The position numbers were made by a program, and so were the translations under genes. Below the pieces are notes generated by a model. It saw only the letters and a list, made by a program, of their open reading frames with translations. It searched no databases and was not told the DNA's origin. Below are positions 12,620 to 26,525 of a stretch of 62,903 nt of DNA, piece after piece (the first letter of the stretch is position 1; each line of letters begins with the position of its first letter). The DNA is from Saccoglossus kowalevskii. Its lineage: Eukaryota > Hemichordata > Enteropneusta > Harrimaniidae. Where the stretch lies: positions 33,225 to 96,127 of the forward strand of contig NW_003122916.1 of the NCBI RefSeq assembly GCF_000003605.2, written 5' to 3'.

Positions 12620-12978
12620 TCAAATACAGTGGAGTGCAGTGTTGTGGATTGGAATGCAGTGTAGTGTAGCGGAATGGAGTGCAATGTTGTGTTGTGTTGT
12701 GAAGTGAAGTGAAGTGTTGTGCAGTGAAGTGTTGTGCAGTGAAGTGTTGTGCAGTGAAGTGTTGTGCAGTGAAGTGTTGTGCAGTGAAGTGTTGTGCAGT
12801 GAAGTGTTGTGCAGTCCACTGCACTGCAGTGCAGTGCAGTGCAGTGCAGTGCAGTGCAGTGCAGTGCAGTGTAGTGGAATGGAATGGAATGGAATGCAGT
12901 GCAGTGCAGTGCAGTGCAGTTGCAACTTGGAATGGAATGCAGTGCATTGCAGCAGAGTGGAGTGGAGTGGAGTGGAGT
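12620..12978. repeat. GCAGT/GGAAT minisatellite with a 15-bp higher-order unit
   Basis: Seven perfect copies of GAAGTGTTGTGCAGT run from 12711 to 12815. Runs of GCAGT and GGAAT pentamers follow. The period of 5/15 with no stop codons makes several frames open on both strands; these are not genes. Confidence 0.95.
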
Positions 12979-14529
12979 TAAGTACACCCAATCCAGATTA
13001 ATTAAGTCTCATTTGAAATCCATGGAAGACAGACAATTAGTACATGTATATACAAATGCATACTCAGCTCCTACAGTACATGCAAAGTGTTTCTGGAAGC
13101 TTCCTTATTCATCTGAATCCAATTTCACATTTTGAATTATTCACATCCCTCACTGACAACAAATACAACTTTCATGTATAATGCGTGTAAATATAAAACT
13201 TAAGCAATCTCAATGACATAATCTTTATAATCATCTGTAACCATCTACCTGTATTGTTTTTAATATTTAAAATTCTTAATCGCACAACAGTGAATACTGC
13301 TGACAACATAACTTTATCACAAGATTTCTTTTTCAAAGTCTTTCCCCAAAATTAAAAAAAAAATATTTGGTAACAATCATGATACAATTGTTTTCACTAA
13401 AATGTAAAATCTTTCAGGGGAAAACAATGCCCCATCCTTTCTCAGATTTAGTTAGAATGGTACAACCCTTTTAATTTTACGCTCTACTTCTTGCAAGTCG
13501 GAAAGGTAGCTAGGTTATAATTCCACAATAACAGTAGTAAAACTTCCTCTTTATTCATGCATGCGTTGATTCTAAGTTGACTATCCATTCTAAATGATAG
13601 TTTTTATGAAACTGATATCCCCTCTTAAAGTCGGAATCATTTGAAAAATAACAATTAACTGTCTTGAAGAACATAAACCACAAATGTACTTTTCCCTGTA
13701 TCGGTATAAGTGACAAATAATTTACTTCATTTGAAGTTGTATCTTTACAGCTTTCTCTCTAATATTTAGCTATTTAAGTCTCAGACAGAATTAGATGTGA
13801 ACAAAACAGCACATTTTGACTATCGAAAAAATAAAAACATTTCTGCTGTTCATGTCATATTCAAGAATTGTATAGTACCCCGGTAGTATTTTTATTAATA
13901 TGAGCATACATTTATGTTACTTTCTTGTATGATTGACAGCATTTTACTTCATGCTTCTATTATCTATTATTTATTTAGTATAATAAAGCAAATATTCCCT
14001 GTGAACAGTAACTACTGAAAACTGTTAACCTTTGCTGCAAGGGCAACACTATACAACATTTTATTTTCAAACATCTAAATATATTAAAAGTGAGTGCGTT
14101 AAGCAGTCCGTCAGTTAAGGAAGCTGCTTGCAGTTGAATCAAAGCATTTATATAAAGCCATGATTTGATACATGTATGATTTGCCTGTCAACAAGCTGCT
14201 TTTTCAATTGGATTGGACGTTAAGTGTTGGGTATCCAATATGGCACAAGTCACTTTTACTTTCTATTTTACTCATTGCTTGAGCCATACTTTGATACTAA
14301 CAGTTTACAAGTATATTGATGTGTATTATCACACAAATCGTAACATGGAATAGCCCGTCTGTTTTCAGTGTAAGTTCATACATGTGTGTATACAGCGAGT
14401 ACATTTGTCAAATGATGAAAAAGACGTACAAAAGATATGCCTTTGGAATAACAAACTTTAAACAATATGTCCAGGGTTATTTTGAATCAGACCAAAAAAA
14501 TAAAAATAAATAACATTTACCAAGACACT

Positions 14530-15000
14530 TTTATGTTCAATGCATGTTCAATGCATGACCAAGATCTGCTCCTGAATTGTGGAAATTGATTTTGATGATA
14601 CTAAAGCTTTAAAATTTGGCTATTGCATGTGCATAATAAGACTTAAGTGTGCCATAATTTATAATACATGTTATTGTTCAAGGCATGTCAGAGTTACGAC
14701 TCTAGAACATTCATTAAAATTGGCCAGTCGACCATTTTGAATTCAATCTGCAAAACAAAGTGACACGCATTAAAATTCAATAATGTCCTGTGCATGTACT
14801 AAGTTCGAACAAAATCCGTCATACAGATCTGGTTTAGTTGGTACTAAATTGCCCGCCATTCAGCCATGATGAATCAAAGGCATATGCACACGTGTTCCAA
14901 TATGTGTGAAGATTGAACATGATCAGTCTAGGCATTAGATACAGGTTTGGATGAACAGATAAAGTCAAATCATGTTTTTGAACTTCGTCTCAACAGGAAC
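14530..15000 (+). repeat. Dispersed repeat family B, copy
   Basis: GCATGACCAAGATCTGCTCC, GGCCAGTCGACCATTTTGAA and GTGTGAAGATTGAACATGAT match the family order seen elsewhere. Confidence 0.45.
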
Positions 15001-15397
15001 TAAAAAATAACAATTTGATTGTACTGATCAATGTAAACTGAATGAATATCTATTAAAGCCAATGTCATTGTAATTTCAGACTAAACACACATATTCATTA
15101 CAACAATGATAATCAGTGTTATATTTAATCAATTTATAGGTTCATCACTCAGTGCTACTGGACTAAAACATTGTTCTAATTAGATAAAGTTATGCCTCCT
15201 ATGCACTAGGTAATTTAAAAATCTCATAATCTTGTGTTCGAAACAGCATTTTTCACATGATACAAAAATCACACAAATGCTTCTGCCTCCATCGTTTCTG
15301 CCATTATGTGATCCAGAGTAAAGTGTTCACACTGTTCTTATGTCAGTAAATAATACCGTCATAAAAGAACACAAAAACCAGATGTGAACAATATATA

Positions 15398-15773
15398 AAC
15401 AAGCAGCCTATCCGCTAAGATAGCTCCGCTGTTAGCAATGCACATTTCAATTAAAGAACAGAAGACATTAGAAAATGAACAATATGTATAGTATCAAAGC
15501 AATCGGACTTGCGGTTTTTAACAAGAAGTTGAAAATATCACTTTTTACCAAAAATGACAAAAATATTCACCAAAATTAGAGAATTGAAGATATCATCATG
15601 AAATGAACAAATCTGAGAGAGGTCTACCCAAGGTAGATATACACGAAGTATCAAAGCATTCAGGCTTGTAGTTTTCAAGAAGAAGTCGAAAAAGTAAAAC
15701 ATTGACACGGACGACGACGACGGACAATCACTCATATGATAAGCTCCGCTTGACAAAGTCGACAGCGGAGCTA
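15398..15773 (+). mobile_element. Repeat family A, copy 5 (short, well preserved)
   Basis: It has both ends (AACAAGCAGCCTATCCGC ... GACAGCGGAGCTA). The intact terminal hairpin is AAGCTCCGCTTGACAAAGTC... About 1.5 core units lie between. It is the cleanest short copy in the window. Confidence 0.75.
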
Positions 15774-17604
15774 ATAAAAGTAAGTAAACAGAAATTTTAT
15801 TTGCACCTTAATCAAACCACTGCACGTTTCCAAGTAGGTTAGAAGTTGCACAATTAACATAACAAAATGTATGTGAATTGGAATTTTAATTTTTATGTAA
15901 TTTCCAAACCACTGATCAGCAATGTTTGATTCCTAGCAATCAAGTGAATCACAAGAAGGTTTAACATCATACCTCAGAAGGCTGTGCCACATAGTCATTC
16001 ACAATGCATGTGTGCTGTGCAATCATTTTCTGTATTCAATCAAAATTGGGATAAGAATTTTCTAATTATTGCACAGACTCGTAATTTAATAGTTATCTGA
16101 CATTTGAAATCGCAGTAGAAAATTCAACTTATTTCATCAAAGAAGACGGAACATTTTGTTGAATACTAGTCACAGTATATCTAACAAGTCTTTCATACTA
16201 CATTAAAGTAACATCAGTAGTTGGAGATGTCAGTGATGTACATGTATACTTTAAAGATAAAACCTTAAGTAAATAGTATCAAGTAATGCTTGTGGGCATA
16301 TACGACTAAAGTCTTATCCAGTGCGTACATTAAACGTGAAGCCATCACCAAGATAAGAGAATCCATCACATCCATTTCTATTCACAATTTTTTTTCTGAA
16401 GTGATTGATTTAAAAGTAATGTCTGAAACAACCATAAAGAAAAATACATGTCTCAAAATTGAATCATCTTTAGATAATATAAGCATGTAGAGAAACCAAT
16501 AATTTAATTCACTCTGTACTGGATCATTAAAATACATGTATGACTTCATCCATAGATATACTCCTGTCATTCATACTTGCGCTTTAGTGAGACAATATTA
16601 CAAGCAAGTCTACTAAGTTTAAATAACAGACTGCCAATCACTCAAAATTACAGGGTCAGGGTAGGTTTGTAATAGCAAATTCTTCAGACTGCATGTTTAA
16701 TCTGGAGATTGGTTTTATTCACCTTGTGTTTGATGACATATTAAAGTATTGTTTAAATAACTATCTTTTCAAGCAGTGGCAAAGATCGCATACAAATACA
16801 GGATTTATGTCTAACTGTTTTTATTTGTCAGATTGAATTGACAGCAAATATAACGAATACCGGTACTGGGTTGTAATGATAGAAAATTTAAAATTAATTT
16901 TTGAAATTTTTGTTGTACAATATATATTGGGAAAACTATTATGACACTGAAAACTCAGTAAATTAAATTTAAATTTTTTCAATGTTTCAATACTACCGGT
17001 AATATACATGTACGACTTTTATCCCACATGTCACTGAGCAAATTTCATAGACATGAAGAAATAATTTAACCATAGAAACAAGTGCAAAAGGCAAAATATT
17101 TGCCATTTTCCATAATATTTGTGTTTGACTTTTGTTTCTCAAAAACTTGGGTGATCCCAATTTATTCAGTTTTAGTTTTAAAATGGCATTAACCTATAAT
17201 AATGATAGAGGAATTGAGTTTATAAGAAACTTTTTATTTTGAGACACAGAGGGTGAATTTTCAATTGTTCGTACTTTCTCGCATAATCTCTGGTATGCAT
17301 TTAACTGTAGAGGATACAAACATTGTAGAGGCACAGATAAAAAGCATAAAAGGTACCTGAAGAATAAAATAGCTCTGCACTACATCATAAGGACATTGTA
17401 AAAGTTGTAAAAACACACCCATAAGCAATTATTTTATATCACCCACAAAAAAGTAGTTTGATACTGGGTGAACATGCTTTATACCTAACTTCACCAAAAT
17501 CATTTATATCTAATTAATAGCCAAGCTACATGTACAAGGTGAAATATTTTATAAGCTCATATACCCCCTTTCCACGATCACCACCACTACCTTGATTTTG
17601 TTCT

Positions 17605-17740
17605 GAAAGGAACAAATCTGACGCTCGTCCACCCAAGGTACAAAGCAATCAGGCTTCTAGTTTTCAAAAGAAGTTGAAAATGTAATTGCTTACAGGCGAA
17701 TGGACAGACAACAGACAATCACCTATATGAGTTAGAAACA
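17605..17740 (+). mobile_element. Repeat family A, fragment
   Basis: The stretch AACAAATCTGACGCTCGTCC ... GACAGACAACAGACAATCACC matches the 3' part of the family. Neither terminal motif is left. Confidence 0.45.
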
Positions 17741-18159
17741 TATTTTGGCATGTTTAAATTTTGCACAAATGGGTCAATATTTTTACAAATTGTTACATCT
17801 AAAATGCATTTACTCAGAATTCAAGCAAGGACACTCGCATTCAGAAATAATCTATTTTGAAGAGGCGATGTACACAACTGGAGTATCTTTTACTCTTAGA
17901 ATTCAATATTACATATTGATCTACACACTGGTTTATCGTAAACTGAATATGTTTTGAAGCACTAATTTATTAATGTATTACTGCAAACTGTAATAATATT
18001 CACTTGCTAGAAATTTTAGAGATTTCAGGATTCATTGAATGCAAAATTTGGTCTATTGCTAAATTAAAGCATGTTATACTATATACATGTCGGACGACAT
18101 GAATCTCTGGTGTTTCAGAGTCACAATGAGAAAAGAATATCAAATCATGCAGTCAAGCC

Positions 18160-18480
18160 TTTTCCAAGATAACAAGAATATTCACTAAAATGAGAAAATT
18201 GAAGTTATCGATACTAAATAAATTATTCTGATTGAGGAATGAATCAAATTAATCTGACAGTGATCCATCCAAGGACTACATATAATATAACAAAGCATAC
18301 AATATAATAAAAAACAAATAGTTTGTTTTTTTACCAAAAATATTCACTAAAATTAACAAGCTTAAGTTGTTGTTAATTAACTAATCAGACAGATCATCAA
18401 AGTGCCTATATTTAAAATATTGAAGCAATTGGGAGGCAGGTTTACAGAATGCGGTGAAAATATTGTTTAAAGGTTATTTT
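18160..18480 (+). mobile_element. Repeat family A, fragment
   Basis: AAGAATATTCACTAAAATGAG and related core pieces recur here in decayed form. No end motifs are left. Confidence 0.35.
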
Positions 18481-20444
18481 GCCTCCATTAGAACCACACC
18501 CCAGTAAAACAAAGTATTTTGGCTCAATGCTGTTGTCTGAACAAATCAAATCAATATTTTCTCACCATTAAATGAATGTCAATGAATAAAAAGAAAGTGC
18601 ACCCATGATGTTGATGCAAGTATATGCATTTCTAATAAAAAAAAAAATACACTGGAAATCAGTATACAGATTTACAATCAAAACTAAAATGAAGTAGTGA
18701 AATAACTTTAATATAACTGTCATTCTGACTTACTATCAGTATTTTTTTTTTTGTGTGTCATTTTTGTCACAAGCACTGGTTTTCTACAATTTTAGCTATC
18801 CATGAAGACTCAGCAGACAATGTGTGAATTACATGTATGACATTTTTAACAAATTTGTTATTAACCTTTTCCAGCAATTGTAATATCTTGATTATCAAAA
18901 CCTAGACCAAAGATAATTTGAAGGGCAATGCACCCCCCCCCCCAATTCCAATGAAATAATGAAAAATCTATCACTAAGCACATGGTCAAGGTCTATATTA
19001 TTAGAATACCAAATGCATATTACCTTGGGCATTCATCTTTTCTAAGCTTTAAGACTTGTCAATGATTTAAATGTGTGGTAAGGTAAATTTATACTTCAAT
19101 ATGCAAACGTATATCAGTCATTGACATAACTGTAAAAGTGGCAGGTGCTATCAAATGCAATACGTATATAGCGTGTACTGGCGTATTTACAACAATCAAC
19201 GCTCTTTGAGAGTTTTAAATAGTTCATTCTTAATAAATTGCATTAAACTATGAACCTCCAAATCCATTAACCTAGAGGTTAGGAAGCCTATAACAAATCT
19301 GTAATTTTGCATTATCAAAAAATGCTTTTTCTTGTTGCCAATTTGTAACTGAGATAGCCTTATACAAGACTATGTCATTAGCTCCCCAAGAATCAATCTG
19401 ATTTTTATTTCAGGCAGCACAGTTGTGTAGAATGAGTTACACATGTACCATAATTACTCAATTTGTAGCATATATGCTTTAGATGACAGAGGTGTGTCTA
19501 ATGCCAAGAAATACGGCTTACATGAATCAAACCGAATGAATAATTCGTACATTGAAGACCAAACAATACTGAATTTAAAATGAACATTTCAACCAGAAAA
19601 GCACATTTTAAAATAAATTCAGAGATGTGATACAAAAAAAATCAATTTTACAAAGTTCATACATTTGTATTCTATAAAACATGCATGGTGATAGATTGAT
19701 ATTTAATCTTTATTGACTATCATAACTATGAGCTACAAAGATTATATTAAATATTTAAATTCCTTGTAAATGATTCTACTGATGAAACATATGGTCAGGT
19801 AAATCAAACTGTAACACAAAAATCAATGCAATGCCACTTTCATCAGCATACATTTACATTTCCTTGCATTTTAATATTGACTTAACTTTCTCGATAATAT
19901 GGGTCAATGATATACAGAACTACAGATACTGTATGGTAATTTCCCAAGTATTTAATGGATATTTACAATATAGCTAATGACGTTTTCATGTTGACAATAT
20001 ATATAATAAAAGCCTTGTATGTTTTTCCTCCTTAAGTGTGCTGTTTCTTCCACTCAATATTTTCTCTGATATTCAGCATGTTCTATGAATACTTGACTGT
20101 AATTTTTAGACGTCACGTATACAAGCAATTACAAAATTACCATTATATTTCAAATGCCATCACAAGCAGACACCCTGCCACTTCACTCACTCACAGAAAC
20201 ACATAAAGACAGTCATTTATGGAACATACAGTATACTATTTTTCCACTCAGTCTAGAACTAACATTAGGTAGTTTATACATAGTTGCAAATGTACGATCA
20301 GTATTCAAGTTTTTATTCGTTGTGTCTGACATGTATCATCAGTTCAGAGATACATATAGCTAAGGTTGCATAAAATTTAAATTTCACATACATGTACAGT
20401 ACATGTTCATGATTAACTGAACTGAAGCCATGAATGAAATACAA

Positions 20445-20740
20445 TAATCATCAATCAATCTATCAATCAATCACTTTATTTAACCTCTAAAAACATAGAA
20501 GTAGCACACAGGGTGTCAAATAAAGCTAGCTGAGCAATAGTATGTGGTTAAACTATATACATTAAATTTAAAACAGATTACTTCATAAATCATGTAACAG
20601 AAGGAACAGGAAAGGAACAAAAGCACAGCATTTTTGCAGGACAAAATGTACAATTCCAACCAGAAAAAAGGGATGATATGCTTAAAAAGCATGTGGGATG
20701 AAGAGTTTGGACCATCATGAATAGGAGTTATTTCTTTAAA
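20445..20740 (-). mobile_element. Possible 3' end of a non-LTR retrotransposon (minus strand)
   Basis: Read on the minus strand the region ends AAATAAAGTGATTGATTG followed by further ATTG repeats, a common tail of CR1/RTE-type elements. No coding remnant is clear. Confidence 0.4.
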
Positions 20741-21373
20741 ACAAGCAGCCTCTCCGCTGAGATAGCTCCGCTGTTATTAAAAAATGAACAATATGTAGAC
20801 TTGCTGCTTTTAACAAGAATTCAAAAATATCACTTTTCACCAAAAATGACAAAAATAATCATTAAAATTAGATAATTGAAAATATCACCACAAAATTAAC
20901 AATCTGAAAGAGGTCCACATGTAGTACCTATATATGTAATATAAAAGCAATCGAACTTGTGGTTTTTAACAAGAAGTCGAAAATATCACTTTTTACCAAA
21001 AATTGCAAAAATATTCATCAAAATTAGAGATTTAAAGATATCATCATGAAATGAACAAATCTGAGAGAGGTCCACATGTAGTATACATATATATAATATA
21101 AAAGCAATTGGAATTGTGGTTTTTAACAAGAAGTCGAAAATATCACTTTTTACCAAAAATGACAAAAATTATCATCAAAATTAGAGAATTGAAGATATCA
21201 TCATGAAATAAACAAATCTAAGAGAGGTCTACCCAAGGTACATATACACCAAGTATCAACGCATTCAGGCTCATAGTTTTCAAGAAGAAGTCGAACAAGT
21301 AAAACATTGACACGGACGACGACGGACAATCACTCATATAAGCTCCGCTCGACAAAGTCGACAGCGGAGCTAA
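20739..21373 (+). mobile_element. Repeat family A, copy 6 (multi-unit)
   Basis: It has the 5' AACAAGCAGCCTCTCCGCTG, three core-unit repeats and the intact 3' hairpin (AGCTCCGCT ... AGCGGAGCT) followed by a run of A. An open frame over it on the minus strand is a repeat artefact. Confidence 0.75.
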
Positions 21374-21765
21374 AAAAAAGTGTTCAATGTCAGTGTGACA
21401 TTCAGAATATAGCAGTGCTGCTCCAGAACCAGACAGGAGTAACACAGGAGCTGCTATGAATGTATTTTGATAAGTACTATTGGTGGAAGAATCATCTTTA
21501 AACACACAAGAATGCATAATTGCATTTTAATACAACATCTAAGTAAATTTTGAAAAATTATTTTTATGGAAAGAAAACTGCATGGTTAGAACATTACACG
21601 TAGTTATATACCGGTATATACACAGCTATATCATATGTATGTGAAATTTTGAATCTCAGCCACACATACTGAATACAAAGTGCTACTATACCAAGATGAC
21701 TAAAAGATGTGCCAAAATATGTTTGAATCTCAACATTAGTCAAATTTTCAAAAAGGGACCCAAAC

Positions 21766-22947
21766 CAGTCCCTCTATAGACCGGTCTAGAATTGGACTGT
21801 ATTTCTTTGAAACAGTGCTCGGATAAATAAATGATTCACACCTTCGGATTATTAGTGCTTTTTTTGACAGATTGCGACCATGTTAAAATGCTCAGAATGC
21901 AAAGCGAAATGGAAGAGACAGCTAAAGTGCAGGAAACTTGCGTTACTAATCCTGATTATAGTAATATAGAGTTGATTAGTAGGCATGACATCGTCGATCG
22001 ACCGGCGACGTCAAACTTTTCAAAATCAACAACACAAATGATCAAAATGTAAACAATACAAAACATCGTGAAAATCCTGACAAAACAGTTGCAAAAACAA
22101 GATTAGAGTATCCGACCAACTCCTAAATAGTTGTATCTCGGCATATAACAACAAATAATTGGGACACATAGAGTGTAATTTTTTACAAAGGGGTGATGAT
22201 AATGAAATGTTCCGGACGAGTGCCTCGATGCATACTTGGAATTAAGATGGCGTCCTCAAACAACACACAATCCTCAAAAAAAACAAGAAAACTTTAATTC
22301 AATTTTATTAGAATACTTATAACCGATTGAAGTCTGGACAGAAACACACTTAGACAGCTATATTAATTCGTGATGTACTAATTCGATTGCTACTACTATC
22401 GAAAACAGAACAATGTAATGCAAAACGTAGAGAAGGGATGCCATTTTCAACAATGAAAATAGACTGTTTTTGAAAACGTTTCATTTTCGCAGCATTTTCA
22501 GAAACATGCAGTCTAAACCTTCTCACCTATTTCAACAATATCTTAGCCATATAAAATGTTAAATTTGATTAACATACTAAGCATCGGGAAAAAGGGATGA
22601 TATTCGGTGATTCCTTCGAACAATAGGTCAAGGGTGTTTCCGGCAAGAAAAAAAAAAATGAACTCATAACATTAATGATGAAAAAGTTATTCTAATAATG
22701 AAAAAATATATATAAATTTCACTCTCCAATCAAATAGTACTGATATGTTTCAATAGCGATGAACAAATAAAAAAAAAAGCTTCGACGAGATGAAAAACTT
22801 TGACTTTTGAAACAGACAGGAAAGCATGGTGTGCAGCAATCAGCTGAGCATGCTTCACGGAAAGGCGTATCTGCACACTGTTTCAGGTTTGATCCCATTT
22901 ACACCTCTGAATAATAGCTGTTTCCAGACTGGTCTTTGGAGGGACTG
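21766..22947. mobile_element. hAT-like element with CAGTCCCTC termini
   Basis: The left CAGTCCCTCTATAGACCGGT and right ACTGGTCTTTGGAGGGACTG are inverted repeats over about 26 bp with a few mismatches. CCCAAAC flanks the left end (21759-21765) and recurs at 22950-22956, two bases after the right end. That suggests a 7-8 bp target duplication as in hAT elements. The interior has no recognised transposase; the 73-codon frame at 21831-22052 is of unknown origin. Confidence 0.6.
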
Positions 22948-23559
22948 TGCCCAAACTAAAGCCAAGTAGATACATGAGCAGCATACTCCATTAGGGAAGA
23001 ATGAATAAACACTAATTCCTATGTAAACCATAAAGGATTAACAAAATGTCAGAAACAATAAAATGAGCGCAGTATATCTCACGAGTATCGTGCACAAGAT
23101 ATGTTATTGTAATCCATGTAATGATGTACAGCAATCACCGAGGCTTGTCAGGCTATACCCTTAATAAATAAGGTTTTATAAAGCACTGCAAGATATTTTC
23201 GCACATTTTTAGCGACTTAGTAAAATCATGAAGGCAGACGTTTTTAGCTCACACAAGTTTGGACATACTTTAAACAGTGTGAATTTGAGATACAAGCAAA
23301 ACTGAGCAATAAAAGGCAATAACAACCAAATTACTGAATAAGATTGAGACACAGATAATTTTTTTATTGATGTGCTCGAATCCAGTTGTATGTTTACCAA
23401 CCTTACTGGACAATGTGAATTTAAGATACAAGTAGAAATGTGTGTTCAAAAAAAACTACTACAGATTTTGTCAAACAAAATGACACAATTGCCTATTTAT
23501 CATACTTACCGTAACTGGACACTGAATTTGAGATATAATTTTAAGCAGAATTTTGTAAA

Positions 23560-23890
23560 AACAAGCAGCCTATGAGCTCTGCTGTATGCGATTCCTATTC
23601 CTAATCTGATCCTCATTGGAAGCAGATTTTAGATAAAATGAACAAATCTGGTTGTCAAACAAGGAATGTAAATATCACATAATAAACAATTTTTGAGAAT
23701 TTGTTGAAAATAAATTTTTTTACAAAAATGCTCGCTGAAAATTAATGATACCATCAGAAAATGAACAAATCTGATAAAGGTCCACTTAAGGTCTCTAAAT
23801 ATAAAATAGCAAGGCAATCAGGTTAGTGGTTTTCAAAAAGAAGTCAAGACACAGACGACTGACAATCAATATGAGCTGAAGAGATAAAAA
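23560..23890 (+). mobile_element. Repeat family A, decayed copy
   Basis: The 5' AACAAGCAGCCTATGAGCTC and core motifs (AAATGAACAAATCTG...) are present. The 3' end reads GACAATCAATATGAGCTGAAG, a broken hairpin. Confidence 0.5.
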
Positions 23891-24601
23891 TAAATCAACT
23901 TGTATTTTTTGTGAAATAAACTCCCCAGGTAGTGATTTTATTCTCAGGCAAAAATTAACAAAAACAAGTACTTTCTACAGACAATATGTTAGACAAATAT
24001 GTATAAAATACATGTTTTTTTCGGCTATTTTGGGGTGAAATATAGCTGCCAATTGGTAATCGGATCAAAACAATCTTGTAGATATGTATGCAATCATGCC
24101 AAGTTTGGGGGGAAAAAATGGTCCACAAACTTCCAAGAAAGTGCAACAAACAGAACCCATGGAGCTAAAAACAGTCACATTTGACAGCTAGATTATAAGT
24201 GTACATCCCTGTACACTATCAAGAGTTATACTTGCTTGTCGAGACAAACTGAATTCCTTTTTAGAGCTACAACTGGGAATAGTATTCCCCTAAGAAATAG
24301 AGTTGTAAAAACATTTACCGGTACAGAATGCCCTGAACCATATGTCACTTTCCTTATTATCAGAGGAACTGCTGTGTCACAAGCCAGTCAAGTAAAGGGG
24401 CACATTCTTGTTATATATGCCAAGGGGTAAATACATGACTTGTGTGTTTCTACTCTTGGCAGGTCTGAGTGTTTAGTCGAAATCTTGACATTTAATGCTT
24501 TAGAATACCAGTTCTTGTGTAGGACAACCCTGACACTTAAAACACCATTGGGAAAGTAAATAATTTTACAAGCTACATATAGACAGACATAAATCTTTCA
24601 A

Positions 24602-24627
24602 TAGGTAGGTAGATAGGTAGGTAGATT
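24602..24627 (+). repeat. (GGTA)n-like microsatellite
   Basis: AGGTAGGTAGATAGGTAGGT is a short tetranucleotide run. Confidence 0.85.
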
Positions 24628-26129
24628 AATAAATGCCAACTATGTAATATTCACTTGCTTTGCATTAAAATTTGAATGTCTATACCAAAGGTATTCATCA
24701 TACTGCAAAGGTATGTGAAATAAATATTTTGCATCTAATCTTCCCTTAAAGCCCTGCTCAGTGAACTCACTATGTTGGACAGTAAAATATGGTCATCTTG
24801 GAAAATTGTACATCAATGTCATTATCAACATTAGCATGATGACCATGATGTATCAGCAAAATGGTTATTTGACTTGATTTTCTCATGGAGAAAGTAGCTA
24901 AGTTGCTCAGTGCCAAAATGACCATTCAGAGGGAATAATTTAAATTGCATCCACTGGCAATTATGAGCTAGAAACAGTGAACTTATATTCCCATGCAATT
25001 ACTCCCCAATCATAGGTTTCAAGTTGCCAAATTAGGTTCCCTTTGATAGATAAATGTCTTCTATTGTGATATACAATTTGACTATTAACTGTTATAAAAT
25101 AGTGACTAACACATCCAAGATTTCCCTATGGTAATGTCTTTATATCAATTGTCAAATGCTAGGAGTCAACCTGAATTGGCAACATAGTGTTTAAACAATT
25201 TACGATGAATAACCACTCACACTTTCTAAGTTTCAAGAGAAACTCTAGTCACGTTGATCTTATGAAGCTGAAGCAAATAATTCAATTGTACTAGTATTGC
25301 TATTCTAAACTTGTTAGTTCTTTCAAGCAAGGTGTACAAGGAAGGCAATAAAGTGATATAATATAATACAATTTGGCCATTAAGCTATTTGTAAATTAAA
25401 TAATTGATAACCATAGTAACAAGAAACAGACCGAAATAAGACCATCTAATATATCATCCTCAGAGAGAAATGATCAATATATATTCAGCATTTATTTAAA
25501 TTGCGGTTTATTTACCAAGTATCTGTAGCCAGCGACTGTATAAATTACATTATATAGCTAAACCACTTGGGACAATAATTTCAAATAATGGGATGACATT
25601 TAAAGCTTGTTAAATTAGACTCTGTTTCTACTTGCCAAGCACTTGAGTGGAAACATTCAGACGTGGTCTAGGTATGAAAGGATTCTTCTAGATGACGGTA
25701 CAGGATTAGGAACAAGATTAATGGTGTGTATATACTAGACGTACTTCAACAAGTACTACTTCAGTATAGAGGTTTTACAAAAATGATCATTAGAGGAAGC
25801 AATAAACTCAGAAATCTGGCAAACTGTGATACGGTACAAGCATTTAGTCACATGAAACAGACTCCTAATCTTCTTTGGTTCAATTTCATCAAGCTTTATA
25901 TACTAGTAGATACATTCCAATGATTGGAAATATTGGAAATGTGTCTGATTGCTGTGACATAATCTAAAGAAGAATACATAGTTATTAATTTGCATATCTT
26001 TTTTTAGGTTGAAAAATCTATCACTTACAATCTATACAGTTTTAATAGATTATTTTTTCTAAAATTGTAATGGCATTAATCTTTAGTTACTGTTAAAAAA
26101 CTATCAAACTACAGAGACCCTGTTAGTTC

Positions 26130-26525
26130 GATCAAAACTGAAACGAGTCAGCCATCTTCAATGAACAGCGTTCATTCAAACAAAATGGACGCCAGTTGGC
26201 CATTTAAAATTCAGTCTGAAACACAAAATGACATGCATCAAAGTCCCAAGTTTGAATGAAATGCATCCATGCATGACCAGCATCTGGTTTCGGAATGGAT
26301 GAAATGCTGGAAGTTGATGAATTTTTAACAATAAAATGCCAGCATTTGAAAGGGATGATCAAACAAATATGTGCACATGTGCGAAAAGATGCATGATGTT
26401 CACAGAAAGTTTGAACATGAACAGACAAGGCATGTCAGAAACACTGCTGACAGACAGACAGACTGACTGACGAACAGACAGACAGGCGTCGGAGGTCAAT
26501 CCACAAGTTCCTGTGTTCGCAATAT
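26130..26525 (+). repeat. Dispersed repeat family B, longest copy
   Basis: It runs from the GCCATCTTCAATGAACAGCG region through GACGCCAGTTGGCCATTTAA and GATGCATGATGTTCACAGAA. It continues into (GACA)n and GGCGTCGGAGGTCAATCCAC. Open frames on either strand here are repeat-derived. Confidence 0.5.

Larger units (their letters stand above)
9791..21765. other. AT-rich intergenic or intronic DNA
   Basis: It holds the (CA)n tract, the GCAGT minisatellite and several family A and B copies. I find no exon that joins into a longer frame on either strand. Frames such as 9957-10169 and 16290-16490 lack protein-like composition and splice context. Confidence 0.55.

Noticed and set aside
12559-13001. Five overlapping open frames of 90-142 codons on both strands
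   Set aside because: All are translations of the GCAGT/15-bp minisatellite, whose units contain no stop codon in several frames.
21218-21517. A 99-codon minus-strand frame sharing text (FYLFDFFLKT.SLNALILGVYVPWVDLS) with frames at 1464-1658 and 15538-15756
   Set aside because: The similarity is due to the non-coding repeat family A in all three places, not a protein family.
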